64,000 nt of DNA from positions 23,391 to 87,390 of the forward strand of contig NZ_VKAB01000039.1 in NCBI RefSeq assembly GCF_009769385.1, written 5' to 3'. The DNA comes from Saccharothrix deserti. Its GTDB lineage: Bacteria > Actinomycetota > Actinomycetes > Mycobacteriales > Pseudonocardiaceae. Both the position numbers and the translations under genes were made by a program. Each line of letters starts with the position of its first letter. The first letter of the stretch is position 1. Below are positions 1-8,615 of the stretch, piece by piece. Below the pieces are notes generated by a model. It searched no databases. It was not told where the DNA came from and worked only from the letters and a program-made list of their open reading frames with translations.

Positions 1-1
1 C

Positions 2-427
2 AACGGCGTGGTGACCTACGGCGAGGCGTTCACCGTGCAGCCGTTCGGCAACATCCTGCAGACGGTGACGTTGACCGGCGCGCAGATCAAGGCGGCGCTG
101 GAGCAGCAGTGGCAGGTCGTCAACGGCGCGCAGCGGCAGATCATCCTCCAGCCGTCGAAGGGCCTGACCTACTCGTGGTCGGCGTCCGCGCCGATCGGTT
201 CGAAGGTGTCGAACATCGTCCTGAACGGAACGCCGTTGGACCCGGCCGCGAACTACCGGGTCACGATCAACAGCTTCCTCCAGGGCGGCGGTGACGGCTT
301 CAGCGCCTTCACCGGCGGCACCGGGATCACCGGTGGCGGCATCGACCTGGACGGCTTCAGCGCCTACCTGGCCGCCAACCCGAACACCACCCCGCCGGCG
401 CTCGGCCGCATCACCAACACGCCGTGA
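2..427 (+). CDS. 5'-nucleotidase / metallophosphatase, C-terminal part
   Basis: The reading frame is open from the left edge, so the start lies outside the window. The visible ~140 residues fit the C-terminal substrate-binding domain of secreted 5'-nucleotidases (UshA/YfkN type): YGEAFTVQPFGN near the start, then the helix LTGAQIKAALEQQW, and a glycine-rich GGGDGFSAF segment near the end that resembles the substrate-stacking loop. In this family the missing N-terminal metallophosphatase domain does catalysis and the enzyme is exported. The gene ends just before a strong hairpin. The family call is good; the exact substrate is unknown. Confidence 0.75.
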   Translation, partial: NGVVTYGEAFTVQPFGNILQTVTLTGAQIKAALEQQWQVVNGAQRQIILQPSKGLTYSWSASAPIGSKVSNIVLNGTPLDPAANYRVTINSFLQGGGDGFSAFTGGTGITGGGIDLDGFSAYLAANPNTTPPALGRITNTP

Positions 428-431
428 GGAA

Positions 432-472
432 CGCCCTGTGAGCGGACGCTTCTACGGTCCGCTCACAGGGCG
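432..472 (+). terminator. hairpin terminator after the 5'-nucleotidase
   Basis: A perfect 16-bp inverted repeat (432-447 with 457-472) has a 9-nt loop and begins 4 bases after the stop codon. It has no T-run, which is common for high-GC actinobacterial terminators. Confidence 0.7.
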
Positions 473-909
473 CCCCACAGCGTGCTCACCGCGCGCGACG
501 GCCGTCCACTGAGTCGGATTAATTCTGTTTCACCAGTTCAGGGACGTGGCTAACGGTTGTGCATTGCGCCGATCAGGCGCATGCTCGAAGCAGGACCTGC
601 CACCGGCGGAACCCGAGCTGACCCGCCGGCGGCACGCCCGGAAGGGGTAGGTGGTGCGGTGCAGGTAAGTCCTCGCGGTGACGATGCGCGTTCGAACCGC
701 AACCCCGCGGGCGGAGCGGTCAAGAGATCGGCCCGGTCGCGAACGTGAGCGGTTCCGACGGGGTATTCGAGCGCACGACGCCATCGGCGCCATCGCCGCG
801 CTTGACGATGTTGACCCGGGAAGTCTGAGGGCGTCGTCTCCGACGTCGACGCCGACCGCGGTCCACGCCGACCTCGTCACGAACGGTTTCGTCACCTCCA
901 CATGGGAAA
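473..909. other. stretch without a recognisable gene
   Basis: Open frames on both strands here have compositions rich in Arg, Ser and Pro, typical of antisense shadows, with no domain I recognise and no convincing ribosome binding site. I see no tRNA or repeat. The stretch ends at a strong terminator hairpin at 910, so a short transcript could run through it from the left, but no product can be named. Confidence 0.4.
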
Positions 910-950
910 CCCCGGGTGCGGTGCCCCGACGTCGGGTCCCGCACCCGGGG
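910..950 (+). terminator. hairpin with T-rich tail
   Basis: A 12-bp perfect stem (910-921 with 939-950) is followed by CTTATTGTTG. The T-rich side suggests rightward termination just upstream of the metallopeptidase gene. Which transcript it ends is not evident. Confidence 0.6.
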
Positions 951-1032
951 CTTATTGTTGTGCGGCTTCGGTGGGTTCTTCGGGTTCCGTGGCCTCTGTG
1001 GTCTCTGTGGGCCCTTGGCGGGAGGACGCGCG

Positions 1033-1935
1033 GTGCAGTTCAACGAGAACGCCGAGCTCGACACGTCACAGGTCACCGACCAGCGGGGCGTCGGAGGCCG
1101 GGTCGCCTTGGGTGGCGGCGGTCTCGGCATCGTCGGCCTGATCCTCTACTTCGTGTTGTCGCAGCTCGGCGTGCCGGGACAGCTGCCGTCCGGCTCCGGG
1201 TTCAGCGACGTGGGCCGGGACCAGCAGGTCGGGTCCGAGGCCATCAAGGAGAAGTGCCGCACCGGCGCGGACGCCAACCGCGAGACCGACTGCCGCGCGG
1301 TGGCGTTCATCAACTCGATCCAGGCCTACTGGACCGACCAGTTCGCCCGTTCGGGGCGCACCTACCAGGCCGCGCAGACGAACTTCTTCTCCGGCGGCGT
1401 GCAGACCAGGTGCGGCAACGCGACGTCCGCGGTGGGGCCGTTCTACTGCCCCGCGGACGGCCAGGTGTACATCGACCTGGGGTTCTTCCAGGAGCTGCAG
1501 CGGAAGTTCGGCGCGACCGGCGGGCCGTTCGTCGAGGCGTACATCCTGGCGCACGAGTACGGGCACCACGTCCAGAACCTGCTCGGCACGTCCGACCGGG
1601 TGAGCTCGCGGTCCTGGCCGACGTCCGACTCGGTGCGGCTGGAGTTGCAGGCGGACTGCTACGCGGGCGCCTGGGCCAACCACGCGCAGAGCGTGCCGAC
1701 GGCGTCCGGGCAGCCCTTGATCACCGGCGTGACGCAGGACGACGTGAACGCGGCGCTCGACGCGGCGGCCCGGATCGGTGACGACTTCATCCAGGGCGAG
1801 CTGGGCGGCGGGCGGATCGACACGACCCAGTTCACCCACGGCACGTCGGCGCAGCGCCAGAAGTGGTACACGACGGGCTTCGACACCGGCGACCCGGCGC
1901 GCTGCAACACGTTCGACACCGACAACCTCGGCTGA
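1033..1935 (+). CDS. putative neutral zinc metallopeptidase (YpfJ-like)
   Basis: This 300-aa protein belongs to the putative neutral zinc metallopeptidase family (Pfam Zn_peptidase). A GTG start at 1033 is chosen because GGAGG lies at 1021, though the frame is open further upstream. The N-terminus reads MQFNENAELDTSQVTDQRG and is followed by one membrane segment (GLGIVGLILYFVLSQLG), so the catalytic part probably sits outside the membrane. The zinc site is LAHEYGHHVQN (HExxH), with a downstream LELQADCYAGAWA segment that supplies the likely third ligand. The natural substrate of this family is not known. Confidence 0.85.
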   Translation: MQFNENAELDTSQVTDQRGVGGRVALGGGGLGIVGLILYFVLSQLGVPGQLPSGSGFSDVGRDQQVGSEAIKEKCRTGADANRETDCRAVAFINSIQAYWTDQFARSGRTYQAAQTNFFSGGVQTRCGNATSAVGPFYCPADGQVYIDLGFFQELQRKFGATGGPFVEAYILAHEYGHHVQNLLGTSDRVSSRSWPTSDSVRLELQADCYAGAWANHAQSVPTASGQPLITGVTQDDVNAALDAAARIGDDFIQGELGGGRIDTTQFTHGTSAQRQKWYTTGFDTGDPARCNTFDTDNLG

Positions 1936-1941
1936 CCGCCG

Positions 1942-2376
1942 TCACGCCTGGTCGGTCAACGCCTTCGAGCACCGCGCCAGCAGCGCCCTCAGCGTCTTCC
2001 GCTCCTCCGCGCTGAACTCGTCGGCCAGCCGCCGCTCGACGGCGGACGCCCGTTCGTCGGCCACCTCGAACGCCGCCCGTCCCGCCTCGGTCAGCCGGGT
2101 CTCCAGGACGTTGCGGTGCACCTCGTGCGGCACGCGGGCGATCAGGTCGGCCGCCTCCAGGTTGCGCAGGATCGTGGTCATCGTCTGCGGCGTCACGCGG
2201 CACCGGCGGGCCAGTTCGGCGGCCGACACCCCGGGGTGCTCGTTCAGCACCAGCAACGTGGCGTACTGGGCCACGGTCAGCCCGGCCGGCCGCACCGCCT
2301 GCTGCTTCACCAGCATCAGGTCGTGCTCGACGCGCTTGATGTCGCCGCCCAGGCGCTCCTCGAACGGCATACCCAT
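1942..2376 (-). CDS. MarR family transcriptional regulator
   Basis: This 144-aa protein has the MarR winged-helix layout: an N-terminal dimer helix (LMLVKQQAVRPAGLTVAQYA), a recognition region (SAAELARRCRVTPQTMTTIL), a wing (RVPHEVHRNVLETRLTEAG) and a C-terminal helix. It is divergent from the secreted protein at 2460. A perfect 16-bp palindrome at 2405-2420 lies between them and is the expected operator, so it probably represses itself and the neighbour. The ligand is unknown. Confidence 0.85.
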   Translation of the reverse strand: MGMPFEERLGGDIKRVEHDLMLVKQQAVRPAGLTVAQYATLLVLNEHPGVSAAELARRCRVTPQTMTTILRNLEAADLIARVPHEVHRNVLETRLTEAGRAAFEVADERASAVERRLADEFSAEERKTLRALLARCSKALTDQA

Positions 2377-2404
2377 GCCCTCGATCGTAAAGCGCGTTGA
2401 CGGC

Positions 2405-2420
2405 TATCAGAGCTCTGATA
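2405..2420. promoter_or_regulatory. palindromic MarR operator
   Basis: TATCAGAGCTCTGATA is a perfect 16-bp palindrome in the 83-bp gap between the divergent marR gene and the gene at 2460. Its size and position match known MarR operators. Confidence 0.6.
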
Positions 2421-2459
2421 TAGCTTCGTGCACATACTCATACAAGTGGACGGAGCGTT

Positions 2460-3446
2460 ATGCGTTTCCTGATCGTCCTCGTCCTGGTGGTCCTCACCGC
2501 CACGCCGGCCGCCGCCACGGCCGCGCCAGGCGTCATCACCGGCAAGTCCGCCGAACTGCACCCCGAGGGCATCGCCTGGGACCCGCTGCGGCACACGTTC
2601 CTGCTCACCTCGCTGCGCCACGGCACCGTGGAGATCGTCCGCAACGGCACCACCAAGACCCTGATCAGCGACCCCCGGATGGTGTCGACGTTCGGCGTCC
2701 ACGTGGTCCGCGACCGCGTCTACGTCGCGTACGGCGACATGGGCCTGGGCCGCCGATCCACCCCGGACACCACCTACAAGTCCTCCGGGCTCGGCGTCTT
2801 CGACCTCGCCACCGGACGTCCGCTGCACGTCGTCGACCTCGCCATCGGCGCCGGTCGGCACAGCGCCAACGACGTCGCCGTCGACCGGGCCGGCAACGCC
2901 TACGTCACCGACCCGGCCTCCGACGCGCTCTACCGGGTCGACCGCGACGGCCGCGCCACCGTCCTGGCCCGCGACCCGAGGTTCGGCGGAACCATCGGCC
3001 TGAACGGGATCGTCTGGCACCCCAGGGGATTCCTGCTCGCCGTCCGCTACGACACGGGCACGCTGTTCAAGGTCACCCGTGACGGCCGCATCTCCGAGGT
3101 CGCCCTCGACCGCCCGCTGGTCGGCGGCGACGGCATGGACCTGCGCCCGGACGGCACGCTCGCCGTGGTGACCAACGGCCTGGCCGCGCCGGGTGAAGCC
3201 GCCGTCAGCGTGCTGCGTTCGGCCGACGACTGGCGCACCGCCCGCACCGCGCACCGCACCGCACCGTGGGCTGACGACGAACCGACCACGATCGCCCGAT
3301 CACCCCGCGGGAGCTACGTGGTCGACGGCGACCTCGGCACGCTGGTTTTCGGCGCTGGACTGTCCGATGCGTACACGCTGCGGGAGTTCAGGGAGAGCGG
3401 TGTGCGGCACTCCGCCGAGGCGGCAGCTTTCGGCGCGATCGAGTAA
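2460..3446 (+). CDS. secreted SMP-30/gluconolactonase-like beta-propeller protein
   Basis: This 328-aa protein starts with a clear signal peptide (MRFLIVLVLVVLTATPAAATAA). The rest has the repeated strands of a six-bladed beta-propeller of the SMP-30/gluconolactonase/strictosidine synthase-like group: HPEGIAWDPLRHTFLLTS, SANDVAVDRAGNAYVTD, LNGIVWHPRGFLLAVRYD and GGDGMDLRPDGTLAVV. The repeated D/N-G/A-x-D motifs fit a metal-centred propeller. It faces marR and is probably controlled by it. Whether it is a lactonase or a binding protein cannot be read from the sequence. Confidence 0.75.
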   Translation: MRFLIVLVLVVLTATPAAATAAPGVITGKSAELHPEGIAWDPLRHTFLLTSLRHGTVEIVRNGTTKTLISDPRMVSTFGVHVVRDRVYVAYGDMGLGRRSTPDTTYKSSGLGVFDLATGRPLHVVDLAIGAGRHSANDVAVDRAGNAYVTDPASDALYRVDRDGRATVLARDPRFGGTIGLNGIVWHPRGFLLAVRYDTGTLFKVTRDGRISEVALDRPLVGGDGMDLRPDGTLAVVTNGLAAPGEAAVSVLRSADDWRTARTAHRTAPWADDEPTTIARSPRGSYVVDGDLGTLVFGAGLSDAYTLREFRESGVRHSAEAAAFGAIE

Positions 3447-3519
3447 GAGCCCTGCCCGGCGGCGGCTCGGGGGACGTCGACAACCCGCGGTGGGCACGGA
3501 CCTGCTCACGGGGGACAGC

Positions 3520-3558
3520 CGCAACCCCAGCCCGCAACCCCAGCCCGCAACCCCAGCC
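3520..3558. repeat. three tandem 13-bp repeats
   Basis: The unit CGCAACCCCAGCC occurs three times in a row with a 13-bp period in the non-coding stretch 3447-3718. It is too short and regular for an array of spacers and is probably a slippage product. Confidence 0.6.
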
Positions 3559-3632
3559 AGGGCCGCAGCCGGGGCCGGGCGGTGACGCCGGTGGCACGCC
3601 GCCCGTCGGTGCCGGCGGTTCAAACCCCTCTC

Positions 3633-3674
3633 AGGCGGGGCGCGGTGTCGCAGGGACCACACCGCGCCCCGCCT
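3633..3674. terminator. strong hairpin terminator
   Basis: A perfect 16-bp inverted repeat (3633-3648 with 3659-3674) with a 10-nt loop separates the propeller gene from the permease gene. There is no T-run. Confidence 0.65.
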
Positions 3675-3718
3675 GACGTGGTGTTAGCGTCGCTGACCAA
3701 CTGCGATGATCAGGGAGA

Positions 3719-4474
3719 GTGGCCGTGACGACGCTGGAGGCGATCGTCGTCGTCCTGGCCGGTGTGTTCGCCGGTGGGATCAACACGGTGGTGGGCTCCG
3801 GCACGCTGGTGACGTTCCCGGTGCTGCTGGCCGTCGGCTACCCGCCGGTGGTGGCGAACGTCTCCAACAGCCTCGGCCTGGTGCCCGGCTCGCTCAGCGG
3901 CGCGTTCGGCTACCGGCGCGAGCTGACCGGCCAGGCGAGCCGGATCAAACGGTTGCTGCCCGCCTCGGTCCTCGGCGCCGTGGTCGGCGCGATCCTTCTG
4001 GTGGTGCTGCCGGAGGACGCGTTCGCCACGATCGTGCCGGTGCTGATCGCCATCGCGCTGGTGCTGGTGGTCGCCCAGCCGTGGCTCAACCGCAAGCTCG
4101 CCGAACGGGAACGGCACGAGCACGGCGGGCTCGCGCTGTGGATCGGCGTGTTCCTCGCGGGCATCTACGGCGGCTACTTCGGCGCGGCCCAGGGTGTGCT
4201 GGTGATGGGGCTCATGGGCGTGCTGATGAGCGAGCACATCCAGCGGATGAACGCCCTGAAGAACCTGCTCACCGGGTTCGTGAACCTGGTCGCGGGCGTG
4301 CTGTTCATCTTCATCGCCGACGTGGCGTGGCTCGCCGTGCTGCTGCTGGCGCTCGGCTCGGTCGTCGGCGGTCAGCTGGGCGCGAAGATCGGCCGCCGAC
4401 TCCCACCCGCCGCGCTGCGCGCGGTGATCGTGGTGGTGGGAGTCGTGGCCATCACCCAGATCCTCACCCGCTGA
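3719..4474 (+). CDS. TSUP (TauE/SafE) family membrane permease
   Basis: This 251-aa integral membrane protein has two homologous halves, as expected for TSUP transporters. The first half starts with LAGVFAGGINTVVGSGTLVTFP. The second starts with WIGVFLAGIYGGYFGAAQGVL. About seven to eight hydrophobic segments are visible. Family members export or import sulfite, sulfonates and other organic anions; the substrate here is unknown. A GTG start at 3719 follows GGGAGA. The gene seems to stand alone. Confidence 0.85.
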   Translation: MAVTTLEAIVVVLAGVFAGGINTVVGSGTLVTFPVLLAVGYPPVVANVSNSLGLVPGSLSGAFGYRRELTGQASRIKRLLPASVLGAVVGAILLVVLPEDAFATIVPVLIAIALVLVVAQPWLNRKLAERERHEHGGLALWIGVFLAGIYGGYFGAAQGVLVMGLMGVLMSEHIQRMNALKNLLTGFVNLVAGVLFIFIADVAWLAVLLLALGSVVGGQLGAKIGRRLPPAALRAVIVVVGVVAITQILTR

Positions 4475-4527
4475 ACGTCGCTGAACGCCGCTGAACGTGA
4501 ACGCCGCTGAACGCCGCCGCTTGACGT

Positions 4528-5595
4528 TCAGCCGTTGAAAGACCTGGCCGCCGCGAGGAACGCGTCGTTCTCCTCCGGCTCGCCGACCGTGACGCGCGCG
4601 CCGTCACCGGCGAACGCCCGCACGACCACCTTGTGCGCCAGGCAGTGCTCGTTGAACGCCGCGGTCCGCTCACCCAGCTGCAGCCACACGAAGTTCGCCT
4701 GCGACTCGGGCACCTCGAAGCCCGCGTCCAGCAGCTCGCCGCGCACCCGCGCCCGCTCGGCCACGATCGCCCGGCACCGCGCCATCAGCTCGGCCTCGGC
4801 GTCCAACGACGCCAGCGCCGCGACCTGCGCCAGCGCGTTCACGCTGAACGGCACGTAGACCTTGCGCAGCGTCTCGGCCACCGCCGGGGACGCCACCGCG
4901 TACCCGACCCGCAGCCCGGCCAGCCCGTACGCCTTGGAGAACGTGCGCAGCACGGCCACGTTGTCCCGGCCCGCCGCCCACTGCTGCTTCGCCAGCTCGA
5001 CGCCGTCCGGCACGTCCGGGTCGTCCACGAACTCCTTGTACGCCTCGTCGATCACCACGAGGACGTCCGACGGCACCCGTTCGATGAACCGCTCGATCTC
5101 CGCCCGGCGCAACGCCGTCCCGGTCGGGTTGTTCGGGTTGCACACGAACACCAGCCGGGTCTGCGGGGTGATGGCGTCGGCCATCGCGTCCAGGTCCAGC
5201 CCGTGGCCCGACGTCAGCGGCACGCGGGTCTGCTGGGCGCCCACGACCGCCGTGATGATCGGGTACGCCTCGAACGAGCGCCACGCGAACACCACCTCGT
5301 CCGCGTCGGTGCACGTCGCCTGCACCAACTGCTGGCACAACGTCACCGAGCCGCAGCCGACGGCCACCTGCTCGGCGGGCACGCCCAGTTTGTCGCTCAA
5401 CCGCGCCACCAGCTCCGTGGCGGCGGTGTCCGGGTAGCGGTTCACGGCGGTCGCCGCCTCCGCGATCGCCCGCACCACGCTGGGCAGCGGTCCGGCCGAC
5501 ACCTCGTTGCTGGCCAGCTTGATAGCGCCGGGGATGGTTTTGCCGGGCACGTATCCGGGCAATGCAACGAGATCGGCGCGGGTTCGCACGGTCAT
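4528..5595 (-). CDS. pat: aromatic amino acid / histidinol-phosphate aminotransferase
   Basis: This 355-aa class II PLP aminotransferase closely follows the mycobacterial Pat/HisC2 pattern: an N-terminal LPGYVPGKTIPGAIKLASNE, NPNNPTG in the cofactor region, the Schiff-base lysine in RTFSKAYGLAGLRVGY, and the C-terminal RVTVGEPEENDAF. Pat transaminates phenylpyruvate and other aromatic keto acids; HisC acts on imidazole acetol phosphate. The lack of other his genes nearby and the fit to the HisC2 type favour pat. tyrA of the same broader pathway lies at 53963 but is not linked. Confidence 0.85.
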   Translation of the reverse strand: MTVRTRADLVALPGYVPGKTIPGAIKLASNEVSAGPLPSVVRAIAEAATAVNRYPDTAATELVARLSDKLGVPAEQVAVGCGSVTLCQQLVQATCTDADEVVFAWRSFEAYPIITAVVGAQQTRVPLTSGHGLDLDAMADAITPQTRLVFVCNPNNPTGTALRRAEIERFIERVPSDVLVVIDEAYKEFVDDPDVPDGVELAKQQWAAGRDNVAVLRTFSKAYGLAGLRVGYAVASPAVAETLRKVYVPFSVNALAQVAALASLDAEAELMARCRAIVAERARVRGELLDAGFEVPESQANFVWLQLGERTAAFNEHCLAHKVVVRAFAGDGARVTVGEPEENDAFLAAARSFNG

Positions 5596-5716
5596 CCAAG
5601 GACTCCCTTCGGGGTTCTGAGCTGGACGTTAGCCCGTGGAAGACCCGGATGGGGCATACCTGCCGTACCGATGCTCACGTTGACTGGCGTTCACCCCCAC
5701 GTGGAAGGGTTGTCCC

Positions 5717-6394
5717 ATGACTGCTACCCGCACCGAGACGCTCTCCCTCACCGACGGCCGCGAGCTGCGGCTGACGGTCGCCGAGCCGGAGAACGCCGTC
5801 CGCGGCGGCCTGGTCGTGCTCCACGAGGCGCGCGGCGTGACCGACACCGTCCGCGGCTTGGTGAGCGGACTGGCCGCCGAGGGGTGGTTGGCGGTGGCGC
5901 CGCACCTCTACGACGAGGTGTCCGGCGACGAGGCGCCGGCCATGGTGAGCGGGCTGTCCGGTGAGGCCGTGCTGGCCGACACCGACGTCGCGTTCGTCTG
6001 GCTCGGGCAGCAGGGCGTGAGCCAGGACCGGATGGGCGTCATGGGCTTCGACCTGGGCGGATCGGTCGCGATGGTGGTTGCGGGAAGCCGAACCATCGGT
6101 GCCGCGGTGACCGTCGGGGGTGGCGGGATCCTGGAACCGCTGTCCGATGGGCTGCCGTCGCTGGTGGAGGTGGCGGAGGAGCTGACGTGCCCGTGGCTGG
6201 GCCTGTACGGCGACGACGACGCCGAGATCCCGTTCACCGACGTGGAGAAGTTGCGCGACGCGGCGGCCGCCGCCCCGGTGGCGACCGACGTGGTCCGGTT
6301 CTCCCACACCAGTCACCGGTTCGACACCACGCCGGAGGTCAGCGCGGAGGCCTGGCAGCGTGCGCTGAACTGGTTCGATTCGCATCTCCGCTAA
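5717..6394 (+). CDS. dienelactone hydrolase family protein
   Basis: This 225-aa alpha/beta-hydrolase has the dienelactone hydrolase outline. GLVVLHEARGVTD is the region before the oxyanion site, GVMGFDLGGSVAM is the nucleophile elbow, LTCPWLGLYGDDDAEIP precedes the acid residue, and FSHTSHRFDT holds the catalytic His. The elbow reads G-F-D-L-G-G, so the usual nucleophilic Cys/Ser is replaced by Asp. This is odd and may alter or remove hydrolase activity. The gene is divergent from pat across a 121-bp gap. Confidence 0.75.
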   Translation: MTATRTETLSLTDGRELRLTVAEPENAVRGGLVVLHEARGVTDTVRGLVSGLAAEGWLAVAPHLYDEVSGDEAPAMVSGLSGEAVLADTDVAFVWLGQQGVSQDRMGVMGFDLGGSVAMVVAGSRTIGAAVTVGGGGILEPLSDGLPSLVEVAEELTCPWLGLYGDDDAEIPFTDVEKLRDAAAAAPVATDVVRFSHTSHRFDTTPEVSAEAWQRALNWFDSHLR

Positions 6395-6537
6395 GCCTCT
6401 GGTCGGCGGCTTGGAACCGAACGGGCTTCCCGGTACATCTAAGGAGGGCGTCCGGAACGCCTGATTCGGTCGACGCATGGCTGACGCACGGCTAACACGC
6501 CGCGGGCCTGCGGCGAATCGCAGTGCAGGGGGTAGTG

Positions 6538-7170
6538 ATGAGCGACGGGAACACGGTTCCACTTGCGGCGGGTGCACCCACGGTGCAGATCCCGCCCGGC
6601 TTCACGCCGTCCGCGGCGCAGCCCGCGGTCGCACCACCTGTCGTGGCTGATGCGCCGGCTGTACCCGCGCCGGTCACGACGCAGGTCGTTGATCCGGGCG
6701 CGGGTGCCACCACCGCGACCCTGCCCGCCGCGGCCACCGCCGAAGCCGTCAAGGCGCCTGTCGCGGAGAGCTTCGCGAAGGCCGCGCAGACCGACCTGGA
6801 CAAGGCCACCACCGCGCTGGACGCGGTGGACAAGGACTCCGTCCAGCTCGACCTGGACAAGCAGGGTGTCGCCGACCTGCTCAAGTTGGTCTCCCAGGCC
6901 CGCAGCCTGGTCGACAACGTGCACAGCAAGGCGGTCAACAACCTCGACGTCGAGCTGAAGTTCGGCAACAACTGGGTGAGCGACGCGATCAGCCGGCGGC
7001 TGCGCGAGGTCGCCGTGGGCAACGAGGAGTCGGCGGTCAACGTGATCGGCGACTTCATGCAGGTGCTCTTCGAGGTCGAGGAGACCATCCGCGAAGCGGC
7101 GCGGAACCTGGAACAGGCCGACGACGACGCGTCGGACGCCTTCGGATCCGCGGGGGAGGCCAAGGGCTGA
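6538..7170 (+). CDS. ESX-associated alpha-helical protein (first gene of the PPE/EspG set)
   Basis: This 210-aa protein has an N-terminal Ala/Pro/Val-rich region (about 75 residues) and then a helical domain with DLDKATTALDAVDKDSVQLD and AVGNEESAVNVIGDFMQVLF. An ATG at 6538 is preferred over an in-frame GTG at 6523 because of the GGGGGT run just before it. It overlaps the PPE-like gene by one base (TGATG). I do not recognise a named family. Its position suggests it is a partner or substrate of the ESX-type secretion proteins downstream. Confidence 0.6.
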   Translation: MSDGNTVPLAAGAPTVQIPPGFTPSAAQPAVAPPVVADAPAVPAPVTTQVVDPGAGATTATLPAAATAEAVKAPVAESFAKAAQTDLDKATTALDAVDKDSVQLDLDKQGVADLLKLVSQARSLVDNVHSKAVNNLDVELKFGNNWVSDAISRRLREVAVGNEESAVNVIGDFMQVLFEVEETIREAARNLEQADDDASDAFGSAGEAKG

Positions 7171-8615
7171 TGGGCGACAACAAGCACGGCGGCAACCAGG
7201 GCAACCAGGGCGGCCAGTACAGCCACCAAGGCGGTCAAGGCGGTCAGTACGGCCACCAGGGCGGTCAGTACGGCCACCACGGCGGCGCGCAGGGCGGCGG
7301 CCAAGGGCAGAGCGGTGGTCAGGGCGGCGGCCAGGGCTATGGCCACGGCAGCGGCTACGGGGGTGGCTACGGCGGCGGTCAGGGTGGTGGCCAGGACCAC
7401 GACAAGCCCGACCTCGGCCAGAAGGTCGACTGGATGACCTACAGCCACCAGGCGCTGTGGGACATGGTCAACACCGGCGTCGACCTCAAGGCCGCGGGCA
7501 GCGCGCAGGCCGACTGGGCGGCCGTGAGCAAGGCGCTCGGCGAGGTGCAGGAGCTGCTGGCCAAGGCGATCGGCCAGTCCAGCCAGGCGTGGGAGGGCCA
7601 CTCGGCCGAACGCGCCCGCGAGGCGCTGGAGTCGGTCGAGAAGTGGGCGCTGAACACCAGCGAGCACGCCGACAACGTGGCCAAGTGCATCGCCACCGAG
7701 ATCGAGCACGTGCAGACGGCGCGCGAGATGATGCCGCCGCCCGCGCCCGCGCCGCCGGTGGTCACGCCCGTCGCCGACAGCCCGTCCACGCCGACCGCCA
7801 CCCCGACACCGGTCGCCACGCCCCGGTCACCGCTCGTGGGCGACCGGGCGTCGGACTTCGGCTCGCTGACCCCGGTGGCCGACGAGGGCCTGGCCGCGAA
7901 CCCCCGGCTGGTCGCGAGGACGCCCAGCGCGTTCACCGGTATCGACACCATCGCCGCGCCCGCGGTCGACTCGGTCGTCACCGCCGACGCCACGCACCGC
8001 CAGGCCGCCGAGGTCATGGCGATGTTCCAGCTGAACTCGTACGAGGTCGACCGGACCGTGCCGTCGTTCAGCCCGCCGACCAACCCGGTCGCACCGCCCC
8101 CGCCGCCGGTGGTCGTCACGCCGACCCCGACCGGCCCCGACGGCGGCAGCGGCGGCGGCAGCGGCCCGGTCGTGGTGAACAACAACCCCAACAACCCCAA
8201 CAGCTCCGGTGCCAACAACCAGCGTCCCGACGGGACGGCCGCCCAGTTCGGCCGCGGTGGCTTCGCCGGTGGCCGAGGTGGCTTCGGCGGCGGTCGCGGA
8301 GCCAAGCCCACACCCGTCGGCGCGGCGGGCGGTGGCGGTGCCCCGATCAGCGGCCCCGGCGGCGCCACGGGCGCGCTCGGCGCCGAACGCGGTGGCTCCG
8401 GCGCCAACCCCGGCAGCGTGACCAGCACGTTCCAGGCGCCGAAATCGGTGACGCCGCAGTCCGGCATGATCGGCGCCGCGCCGATCGCCGCACCGCCGCC
8501 CGTCGCCGGTGGCGGCGGTGGCGAGAAGGACCGCAACCGTCCCGGTTACCTGGAGGACGACGACAACGTCTTCGGCGTCGACCGCAAGGCCGCACCCCCG
8601 GTGATCGGGCTGTGA
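7170..8615 (+). CDS. PPE/WXG100-like protein of an ESX (type VII) system
   Basis: This 481-aa protein has three parts. The first ~85 residues are low complexity, rich in Gly, Gln, His and Tyr (repeated GGQYGHQ). Residues about 90-190 form a WXG100/PPE-like helical hairpin, including a W-E-G turn (SSQAWEGHSAERAREALESV) and DWMTYSHQALWDMVNTG. The rest is a long Pro/Gly/Ala-rich tail. PPE-like proteins are exported by ESX systems with help from EspG chaperones, and an EspG-like gene follows with a GTGA overlap. No secretion ATPase lies in the window. Confidence 0.75.
   Translation: MGDNKHGGNQGNQGGQYSHQGGQGGQYGHQGGQYGHHGGAQGGGQGQSGGQGGGQGYGHGSGYGGGYGGGQGGGQDHDKPDLGQKVDWMTYSHQALWDMVNTGVDLKAAGSAQADWAAVSKALGEVQELLAKAIGQSSQAWEGHSAERAREALESVEKWALNTSEHADNVAKCIATEIEHVQTAREMMPPPAPAPPVVTPVADSPSTPTATPTPVATPRSPLVGDRASDFGSLTPVADEGLAANPRLVARTPSAFTGIDTIAAPAVDSVVTADATHRQAAEVMAMFQLNSYEVDRTVPSFSPPTNPVAPPPPPVVVTPTPTGPDGGSGGGSGPVVVNNNPNNPNSSGANNQRPDGTAAQFGRGGFAGGRGGFGGGRGAKPTPVGAAGGGGAPISGPGGATGALGAERGGSGANPGSVTSTFQAPKSVTPQSGMIGAAPIAAPPPVAGGGGGEKDRNRPGYLEDDDNVFGVDRKAAPPVIGL

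Noticed and set aside
678..1781. 367-aa plus-strand frame before and across the metallopeptidase
   Set aside because: It is Arg-rich throughout, and the real metallopeptidase with an HExxH motif uses another frame.
3520..3558. 13-bp repeats considered as iterons
   Set aside because: Only three units, low complexity, no replication gene nearby.
7439..8536. 365-aa minus-strand frame across the PPE-like gene
   Set aside because: It is the antisense of a Gly/Pro-rich coding region. The sense frame has a chaperone partner and start/stop overlaps.
7457..8611. In-frame upstream extension of the EspG-like gene
   Set aside because: The residues before 8612 are an Arg/Gly-rich shadow of the PPE-like gene. 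The GTGA overlap marks the real start.
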